Shown here: positions 8,490-14,467 of the stretch, piece by piece
Layout: each line of letters starts with the position of its first letter
Position numbering within the stretch: the stretch's first letter is position 1
Origin: Corinectria fuckeliana
Lineage: Eukaryota > Ascomycota > Sordariomycetes > Hypocreales > Nectriaceae
NCBI GenBank assembly: GCA_019137255.1
Contig: WPDH01000231.1
Coordinates: forward strand, 1 to 14,467
Reading direction: 5' to 3'
Length of the DNA stretch: 14,467 nucleotides
The notes under the pieces: model-generated
Database searches by the model: none
Told to the model about the DNA's origin: nothing
Seen by the model: only the letters and a program-made list of their open reading frames with translations
Program-made: the position numbers and the translations under genes

Positions 8490-10352
8490 TCACTTCACAT
8501 TGATGACCCATTCCTTGACGTTGGCGAGGATGCTACCAGAGGAACCGTGACAAACATCAGAGCCCGAATCAGCTTCGTTGTCCTCACACATTTCTAGGTC
8601 CGCCAGTGCGTCGACCCAAGGATGTGAATATATGTCTTTCCCGCTGACCTCCATCTCTGTAGCAACCCATCGAAATATGTCGCCAACCGCCTTCTCCGAG
8701 GCTCTGTGATTGGGGGTATATCCTGGTGTCGGTGGGCAGCCCTTGAGCAAGCCCAAGTGCGATTCACCTGCGAAACGAAGCAAACTTTCCTGGTCCCCAG
8801 GACTCTCATCCACGACCTCGGTCCGGTTATCCAGGAGCCAAATCCATCGAGCATACACCCAGTGGTGCCTCTCACAGTTGATGTGGGTGCGTACTCGGAT
8901 TTCTAGCTCCTCGACACCCATCGAACCAAATGGCGGCCAAGGACACATAGGGGGGTTCTGAAACGGAGTGCCCTCTGGCTCAACATCCCAGCACTCATGA
9001 CGTAGTCGCCATACGTCTTTTCGACTAACCAGATGGCCCGCTTGCACGTAAGGCCCCGAGTCGTAGAGGTCCATGAACGACTGGGGAGAGCCCGTCCATG
9101 CAGCAACTTCCGGTAGCGGCCTTGAAGGCACAGGAGTATGCAATGATTGTAGAAAGGGGATGATGGCAAGGATTGTTTTCGTGTGTCCACAAGCGGCTAT
9201 GCCGTACCATAAGGCTGCGATGTTTGGACGGCGGAGCGCAAGAATATGACCCAACATCTCAAGGTTGCCTTTGTCAATCAACGGTTTGACCACCTCGATG
9301 ATGGGATCACACCAGGGGCTGACCACATTGCAATCCACCCCCGGTTCCCAAAAGATGGCCCAAAGCGCCGACGACAGGAAGACGGGGTTTGAGCTGAGAG
9401 TCATGTAGCGAGATAGATTGCTGTACTCTTGATCAATGATCGAAGGAGGGGTTAATGGCGTGTCCTGTCCGACAAGGGATGGCTTTGGCAGGTTTACCAT
9501 TGAGTAGGTCTCGTTGTGGAGCGGCAGTGTCAGAGCCATTGCAAGCGCTAGCTGAGCTTGACTTTCTAGGTTGTACATGCGAGCGAATCTGGAAAGAAAG
9601 CGCACTGCCTGCGAGCTGGATGGCGGGCCGGAATGCGGCGATTTCGATGCCGTAATTTGGGCTGCAACTCGGAATTTGATATTGCCCGTATATGCAATAG
9701 CCCACACCGGCTGACGACGTGCCGAGTGCCATCCCTGGCCCGGCGAGAGGAGAGACACCCACCAACGAAATTCCTCTTCGCAAACGGTTCCAATGTCTAC
9801 TGTGAGCCATTGCTTGTCCAAATCATGTCCATTCCCAGGCACCTCAGATAGGTTGTGTGGGTAGCGCATTGGGATACGCTGTTTCTCGAGTAAAGTCGCG
9901 CAAAGAATGTATGCCCAACCAAAGAACAGGAAAGCGACACCATTTGACTTGCTGTCTGAATGGGAAAAGTAGCTGTGTGACGATATCGTGCACAGTGTCG
10001 GTTGGAGCCTGGTGAGGCTCCATCGCCGTTCTCCCTCTGTTCTGGCTTTTGAGGGGGAGGCACATCCGTTAGGCTTCATTTCCCATGCCGCCTGTCCAGC
10101 GACATCATTTATGCCTTGTAAATTGTCTGGCATGGCGGGTAGTCCGTTGATCAGGCGGGAGAGGTTGACAGTATCGCGCTGCAAGCACATCGAGCTGGCT
10201 TGTCTAGACAAACATTGCCAGAGTTGTTGGCTGCTCGCGAAGATGCGGTCAATTTGGTCCCAGGACGGAAGAATGCAGTCTTCCCGTTGTCCCTGGTGTA
10301 TGGAGCCGTGACTTGTGAGAGTCGTCGTTGAGACTGCGGTGCTTGATGACAT
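8490..10352 (-). CDS. Conserved fungal protein of unknown function, 620 aa, single exon
   Basis: The frame is open for 1863 bases with an ATG in a fair context (AGC before it) and a TGA stop. I recognise the style of a large, poorly characterised ascomycete family, by recall and not by search: conserved-looking stretches are WAIFWEPGVDCNVVSPW (331-347), a helix-rich segment LEMLGHILALRRPNIAALW (364-382) and AAWTGSPQSFMDL (417-429). Also visible are a Ser/Thr-rich N-terminus (1-20), a hydrophobic helix FLFFGWAYILCATLL (141-155), a Trp-rich patch near 192-209 (EEEFRWW, PGQGWHS), a second aromatic patch HHWVYARWIWLL (496-507) and an acidic, Ser/Gly-rich tail (588-608). No signal peptide and no convincing catalytic motif are seen; one hydrophobic helix could be buried rather than membrane-spanning. 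It is intact despite lying between RIP-saturated blocks. The function is unknown. Confidence 0.85.
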   Translation of the reverse strand: MSSSTAVSTTTLTSHGSIHQGQREDCILPSWDQIDRIFASSQQLWQCLSRQASSMCLQRDTVNLSRLINGLPAMPDNLQGINDVAGQAAWEMKPNGCASPSKARTEGERRWSLTRLQPTLCTISSHSYFSHSDSKSNGVAFLFFGWAYILCATLLEKQRIPMRYPHNLSEVPGNGHDLDKQWLTVDIGTVCEEEFRWWVSLLSPGQGWHSARRQPVWAIAYTGNIKFRVAAQITASKSPHSGPPSSSQAVRFLSRFARMYNLESQAQLALAMALTLPLHNETYSMVNLPKPSLVGQDTPLTPPSIIDQEYSNLSRYMTLSSNPVFLSSALWAIFWEPGVDCNVVSPWCDPIIEVVKPLIDKGNLEMLGHILALRRPNIAALWYGIAACGHTKTILAIIPFLQSLHTPVPSRPLPEVAAWTGSPQSFMDLYDSGPYVQAGHLVSRKDVWRLRHECWDVEPEGTPFQNPPMCPWPPFGSMGVEELEIRVRTHINCERHHWVYARWIWLLDNRTEVVDESPGDQESLLRFAGESHLGLLKGCPPTPGYTPNHRASEKAVGDIFRWVATEMEVSGKDIYSHPWVDALADLEMCEDNEADSGSDVCHGSSGSILANVKEWVINVK

Positions 10353-10353
10353 G

Positions 10354-10458
10354 CTGAAAATGGTGATTGCTTGGAGAAGTGCTCCGGTGGGTTGAAGGCC
10401 GTTTTAAGCATTGCGGCTAAAGCTGCTAGTGTGGCTAGTGGATGTGGCTGGTACTCAC
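10354..10458 (-). other. Putative 5' leader intron of the 620-residue gene
   Basis: On the minus strand a strong donor GTGAGT (10458 to 10453) and an acceptor TTTTCAG (ending at 10354) bracket 105 bases, with the start codon one base after the acceptor. The branch point is weak (AATCACC near the acceptor, or CTTCAAC). The segment contains an ATG at 10411 that opens an out-of-frame ORF of 86 codons overlapping the true start; splicing would delete it. The same arrangement is seen at the neighbouring gene. Predicted from sequence alone. Confidence 0.4.
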
Positions 10459-10546
10459 TACGGTCCTGACTGCAACACGAGATTAGCTAGGGTGCTGGAG
10501 GGCGGTCGCCCCGCAACGCAATTCTAAAGCGTGATGCTTGGTATTG

Positions 10547-10693
10547 ATGCGTTTTGAATGTCGCATCAATCCCTCTTCCATCCGTCAAGCATCCACCGCG
10601 ATACCCAATGGCGCAGCCGAGGAGCAGCAACACGTCGACGAAGCAGAGAGAGCGCGACAGGAGGAGCGACAACACGCCGGCTGCTACTTGTAG
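10547..10693 (+). pseudogene. Small open frame, 48 codons, coiled-coil-like; possible gene remnant
   Basis: The frame starts with ATG (weak context, T at -3) and ends in TAG. Its second half is rich in Glu, Gln, Arg and Ala (for example EEQQHVDEAERARQEERQ), a pattern typical of charged coiled coils, while the first half is Ser/Ile-rich. The frame stops soon after this segment, as if a longer protein had been cut. It may be a fragment of a lost gene or transposon ORF, a real small protein, or chance in the promoter of the minus-strand gene. No family is recognised. Confidence 0.2.
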
Positions 10694-10735
10694 CCGCGTG
10701 TGGCTGTGAGAGATGCTATTATTTAGGCCAAGCTC

Positions 10736-10755
10736 CTCCTGGCGCTCCCCAGGAG
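10736..10755. repeat. GC-rich hairpin
   Basis: Perfect 7-base arms CTCCTGG (10736-10742) and CCAGGAG (10749-10755) flank a 6-base loop. It lies about 380 bases upstream of the minus gene. No role is evident: there is no adjacent T run to suggest a terminator, and bacterial-type terminators are not expected here. Confidence 0.4.
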
Positions 10756-10821
10756 TGCGGGGGAATTAGGGCCTGATCTTCTCGACGGGGTTAATGAAAC
10801 CCGGGTTAAGAAAAGGTATAT

Positions 10822-10885
10822 TAGACCCCTGTCAGCCTGTTAATGTACCCGTATAGATCCCTGTCAGCAAGTTATAAAAGCGGTA
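10822..10885 (+). repeat. Imperfect 32-bp tandem duplication with TATA-like motif at the island's right edge
   Basis: Units 10822-10853 and 10854-10885 match at about 23 of 32 positions; both contain CCCTGTCAGC (10827-10836 and 10859-10868) and end in a GTA triplet. The second unit carries TATAAAAG at 10873-10880, a canonical TATA-box sequence, followed downstream by a CT-rich stretch (10896-10916). Such a layout occurs in LTR promoters, so this may be the surviving edge of a retroelement. It also coincides with the last CpG of the island. Confidence 0.5.
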
Positions 10886-11166
10886 GTAAATTTAGTCTCT
10901 CACTGCCTTTCTTATTAAGGACTGTACTGTAAGCTTAGGTAGTTATAGGGGATACCTAGCTAATTTTTAGGGGAAGGCAGCTTTAATCTAGGTTAAGATT
11001 AATATAACTCTTAATTATTAGGGGTTAAGAATACTAGTAGAATTAATAAAAAGATACTTACTTTTTTATTTATAATAAGAATAAATACTAAGCTCTTTAG
11101 ATTAATAAGATAAAGTAAGAAAAGATATATTTAGATACTTATATAATTTATATTCTTTAGGTTATT

Positions 11167-11198
11167 TTATTTTAGTAGGTAATTTACTACTAAAATAA
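11167..11198. repeat. Perfect 12-bp inverted repeat
   Basis: Arms TTATTTTAGTAG (11167-11178) and CTACTAAAATAA (11187-11198) flank an 8-base loop. Perfect arms of this length are notable, but the surrounding sequence uses a restricted vocabulary, which makes chance hairpins more likely. Confidence 0.5.
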
Positions 11199-12454
11199 GT
11201 TTAGTAAAGTATTTTTATTTATCTCTTATTTTTACTTTTAACTTAAGTTATATTAACCTTATTAAAAAGATTAAGCTCTTAATATATAACTACTTATATA
11301 AAGTAAGGTTTCTCTACTTTAGATAACTAACAGCTAATAATATTAGAAATAAAAGTGTGTAATAAACTAGATGTCTAATTTGCTAAACTATAAAAAGAGT
11401 AGCTTTACTTACCCTGTCTTAACTTATGTTTAAGGTAATTCTACTAAGAATAGTAGTCACTCTTATAATATAGTTCTAAAGTGTAATATTTAGTCTTAAT
11501 ATGTTTTAAATGTTAAATCTATCTATTATTTATCTACTAAGTATTTACTATAATATCTAATAGTATAGCTAAGAAGTATAAAAAAACTTAAAAGGCTTTT
11601 ATAATAAGCTAATTAGTATATAAATAAAGTATAACAAATCTTGTTAAATTAAGTACTTTAAAGCAAGTTAAATTATTATTACTATTTGTGTTTTAGTTAT
11701 TTTTAAGAGTAAGAGAGGTATTATTAATATAATTAAAAGTTATACTATAAATATATAGTATATTACTTATTTATAACTTAAGCTATTATAATACTCTTAT
11801 TTTAATAGATATTATAAAAAGAGAAAGCTTATACTTAAATAATTTATAAACTGTTAGTATAACTTAGTATTATAATTAGTAATATTTATTTATTTATTTA
11901 TACCTGATTTAGCTTTTAGCTATTTAGTTCTTTTTCTAAGTAACTTAGACTAATTTATAATAAGAGGGAAAAACTCTAATAGTAAGCTATAAGATAAAAA
12001 ACCTCTTACTACTCTTACCTAAAAGGGAAGTAAGTTAGGCTTAATATATATATATAATAATATAAGTTATAAGTAAGTCTACTTTATAAGAAAAGCTAAT
12101 TATATACTTATAATAATAAGTTCTTATAAGGCTTAGCCTAAATTATATACTAGAATTTAATTAATCTTAAGTTAAGTTTAAGTTACTTATACTACTTATT
12201 CTTATTCTTCTAAGTATTATTCTTATTACTAACTAGTATTAGAGTATTATCTCTAACTTTTAATAGTATTTACTCTTTTAATTAGTTAATTAGTCTAAAT
12301 ATTATAAAAGCTAAACTTAAACCTAGGTTTAGTCTAACTTAAGACTACTTTAAAAGCTACTTAGGCTCTTTTTAAGCAGGGTGGTTTAGTATTATAGTTT
12401 ATATTAGTATTAATACTATTATATCTTATAGTAAGTATACTATATATTTATATT

Positions 12455-12456
12455 NN
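12455..12456. other. Assembly gap (two Ns)
   Basis: Two undetermined bases lie in AT-rich DNA outside the recognised repeat copies, so the real gap length cannot be inferred from a paralogue within the window. Confidence 0.9.
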
Positions 12457-12974
12457 TAAACTATATAAGTCTTTTTATATAAGTATTTCTTACTTATTTT
12501 TACTTTTTTTATATTATATAGTATATATAAGATTATACTAGGTATAAACTATTATAGTTATAATATACTAAAAGGATCTTACTAGTAAAAGTAAAATATA
12601 TTATATTTCTTATATAATAAGCTTTCTTATAATAGTTATACTTAGCTTATTCCTAATAGTACTATATAATATATTTAAAGTAAAAGCACTTAAAGTACTA
12701 CTTAAGTTAAATCTTCTCTAAATAAAACTTAGTTTAATATACTTTTATAGTTATAATTATATTTTAGTTATAAAGTTTATTTATATCTATTAGTTTAGTT
12801 AATAATATAACTAGTAACTAATAAGATCTAACTATATAGTAGCTTTATAATAGTTTAATAGTATATATCTTAATACTATTTACTTATTAGATATTTACTA
12901 TAAGGTTTTTAAGTAAGCCTTTTATATAGCTAGTTAAGACTCTCTTAATAACTATTATAAACTATCTTAAAACC

Positions 12975-13786
12975 TAATATATACTTATATTAAAGATAGT
13001 AAAAATCTAAGTATTATCTTTTAAAAGATTTATAATTAGTTTATAAAAGAGAATTATAATATTCTTACTAAGAAGATAATATAAGGCTATTATAAGTAAG
13101 AGATAACCTCTTAGGAGGGTATAATTAATAATTATTATAATATCTAATAGTATATAAGATATAATATTAAAAGCTATACTAAGTGACCTAATAATAATCT
13201 TTCTGCTAAGATAAGAGGGGATTACTTTTAATATTAGTATTATTAGAAATAAAAGTATTCTTTTATTATAAGTAACTTAGGCTTAAGTTAGGGTTTTAAT
13301 AGGTGTTTTCTAAAAGGTAGCTAATACTACTTTTTTAATAGTAATTATAATTATTTTTATAAGAGATAGTAAGATTAGAATCTTATTACTTATATATTAG
13401 GTATAGCTTATAATAGTATTAGCTAAGATTACTATTATTCTCTAAACTAAGAGAAAAACAGCTCTTAAGATAATTACTTTAAGTTTATATTTAGTCTTAA
13501 TAATAAGATTTTTAAATTAATTATAAGTTGTTTTTATATTAGGCTTAGCTTATAGTAAGAGTAGGTTTTATAGTGAAAAATTTTTCTTAAGAGAAGAAGA
13601 GAAATAGTTTATAATCTTAATATCTTTTATTTTACTTAGCCTGCTTATTATATATAATATAATAATAATATAAGAGTAGAAAAAAGGTAAAAAAAGTTTA
13701 TAAAGAAAGTTAGTTAAATTAAAAAAGATTTTAAGAGTATAACTAAGATATAGTAAAAGTAACTATTAAATATTTATAAAAGGTTA
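12975..13786 (+). repeat. Dispersed repeat, copy B (direct)
   Basis: Copy B is collinear with copy A (5919-6730) at a fixed offset of 7056 bases over 812 bases. It also pairs in inverted orientation with copy C: 13166-13786 against 14467-13891. It ends in ATAAAAGGTTA; what follows differs from the sequence after copy A, apart from a short shared TCTTTATAGTAA-like stretch after an indel. Plus-strand frames are full of TAA and TAG, while minus-strand frames have long open runs. That is expected if the coding sense was plus, since RIP creates stops from CAA, CAG and TGG. The encoded protein was not identified. Confidence 0.8.
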
Positions 13787-13890
13787 TTATTAAATCTTTA
13801 TAGTAAAAAAATAATTTAAGTTTTTAAGTTATACTAAAGAAAAAAATTTAAGTTATTAATAAGAAATATAAATAAAAAGAAATTAACTAA
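13787..13890. other. Spacer between inverted copies B and C
   Basis: A 104-base spacer of A/T-rich sequence separates the two arms. It contains short near-repeats of AATTTAAG but is not itself an extension of the inverted repeat. It is the junction where two elements meet 3' end to 3' end. Confidence 0.6.
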
Positions 13891-14193
13891 TAACCTTTTA
13901 TAAATATTTAATAGCTACTCTTATTATATTTTAATTATACTCTTAAAATTTATTTTAACTTAAGTATCTTTTTTTATAAACCTTTTTTACTCTTTTTTCA
14001 CTTTTATATTATTATTATATTATATATAATAAGTAAAATAGTTAAAATAAAAAATATTAAGATTATAAACTATCTTTCTTTTTCTCTTAAGAAAAGTTTT
14101 TTACTATAAAACTTACTCTTATTATAACTTAAGCTTAGTATAAAAATAACTTATAATTAATTTAAAAATCTTATTATTAAGACTAAATATAAA

Positions 14194-14195
14194 NN
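14194..14195. other. Assembly gap (two Ns), true size about 27 bases
   Basis: Flanking bases align with copy B at 13451-13456 on one side and 13484 onward on the other, so positions 13457-13483 (27 bases) of copy B have no counterpart except the two Ns. Confidence 0.75.
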
Positions 14196-14326
14196 TTTCT
14201 TTTAGTCTAAAAAATAATAATAGTCTTAGCTAATACTATTATAATTTATACTTAATATATAAGTAATAATATTTTAGTCTTACTATCTCTTATAAAAATA
14301 ATTATAATTATTATTAAAAAAGTAAT

Positions 14327-14328
14327 NN
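14327..14328. other. Assembly gap (two Ns), true size about 21 bases
   Basis: Flanking bases align with copy B at 13301-13304 and 13326-13330, so 13305-13325 (21 bases) is represented by two Ns. Together with the gap at 14194 this explains exactly the 44-base length difference between the arms. Confidence 0.75.
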
Positions 14329-14467
14329 ACTTATTAAGATCTTAACTTAAGCTTAAATTACTTATAATAAGAGAATATCTTAGTTTTTAATAATACTACT
14401 ATTAAAAATAATCTCTTCTTATTTTAGTAAGAAGATTATTATTAGGTTATTTAGTATAGCTTTTAAT

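Larger units (their letters stand above)
10459..10821. other. Upstream region of the minus-strand gene and right part of the island
   Basis: GC-normal DNA, probably the promoter and leader of the 620-residue gene. A CCAAT pentamer lies at 10605-10609, about 250 bases upstream of the start codon; CCAAT boxes work in either orientation. A small open frame (10547-10693), a hairpin (10736-10755) and a 10-base palindrome AACCCGGGTT (10798-10807) are the other visible features. No larger gene is supported on either strand. Confidence 0.45.
10886..14467. mobile_element. Right AT-rich block: RIP-degraded repeats, less saturated near the island
   Basis: No CpG was seen from 10883 to the end. From 10886 to about 11700 some TG and CA remain (for example around 10890-10980, 11340-11400, 11410-11520), showing weaker mutation; further right the sequence is as exhausted as the left block. 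No open frames of note occur. Copies B and C of the dispersed repeat occupy 12975-14467. The part from 11700 to 12974 has no counterpart that I could align in the left block, and I see no gene in it. The family is undetermined. Confidence 0.75.
13891..14467 (-). repeat. Dispersed repeat, copy C (inverted, truncated by the window end)
   Basis: Its reverse complement follows copy B from 13166 to 13786. Starting with TAACCTTTTATAAATATTTA at 13891, it continues past the window end. It is 44 bases shorter than the matching part of B, and all of that is accounted for by the two N gaps at 14194 and 14327. The arms are otherwise free of net indels, so the gaps hide real sequence. Transition differences fit independent RIP hits on each copy. 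Confidence 0.8.

Noticed and set aside
8594..10411. Numerous 60-125 codon frames on both strands inside 8490-10352
   Set aside because: All overlap the 620-codon frame and look like out-of-frame or antisense translations of it.
10736..10755. Rho-independent terminator
   Set aside because: No following T run, and the setting is eukaryotic.
10487..10776. Open frames of 62 (minus) and 72 (plus) codons in the right part of the island
   Set aside because: Mostly low-complexity Arg/Ser or Leu runs produced by reading the GC-rich sequence in alternative frames.
7130..10810. Telomere-like words (TTAACCC, GGGTTAA, TTAGGG) near both island borders
   Set aside because: Each occurs singly, with no tandem array, so there is no evidence of a telomere or interstitial telomeric repeat.

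Overview
The window looks like nuclear DNA of a filamentous ascomycete (Pezizomycotina; the protein content leans towards Sordariomycetes, low confidence). Two long, extremely AT-rich blocks flank one island of normal base composition. By eye the AT blocks hold almost no CpA, TpG or CpG. I found one CpG before about 7160 (at 4229) and none after about 10882. Remaining C is almost always followed by T or C, TpA dominates, and no usable reading frame survives. This is the mark of repeat-induced point mutation (RIP) driven to near exhaustion on old transposable elements, and it explains why 1-7050 and 10900-14467 carry no genes.

Left block (1-7050): decayed repeat DNA with no nameable family. 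Notable items are a doubled purine-tract motif at 4329-4387, a dispersed repeat copy (A, 5919-6730), a 15-base A tract (6945-6959) and a small imperfect inverted repeat (6970-7057). Island (about 7160-10885): two convergent, apparently intact genes. The first encodes a 140-residue Cys/His-rich protein (plus strand, 7800-8222). The second encodes a 620-residue intronless fungal protein of unknown function (minus strand, 8490-10352). Each has a plausible intron just upstream of its ATG whose removal would delete out-of-frame upstream ATGs. The 267-base gap between them has short repeats and a T13 tract. Upstream of the minus gene lie about 430 bases of GC-normal DNA with a 48-codon open frame that may be a gene remnant. 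The right edge has a 32-bp imperfect tandem duplication with a TATA-like motif.

Right block (10886-14467): less saturated by RIP at its island end, then fully degraded. It holds two more copies of the dispersed repeat, B (direct, 12975-13786) and C (inverted, 13891 to the window end), facing tail to tail across a 104-base spacer as a large inverted repeat. Comparing B with C shows that two of the four two-N gaps stand for about 21 and 27 missing bases.

The genes show no sign of acting together in a pathway; they are best read as two unrelated survivors in a RIP-bounded gene island. I saw no biosynthetic cluster, CRISPR, tRNA or rRNA. The strongest observations are the inverted repeat with its mis-sized gaps, the near-exhausted RIP with sharp edges, and the two uncharacterised proteins.
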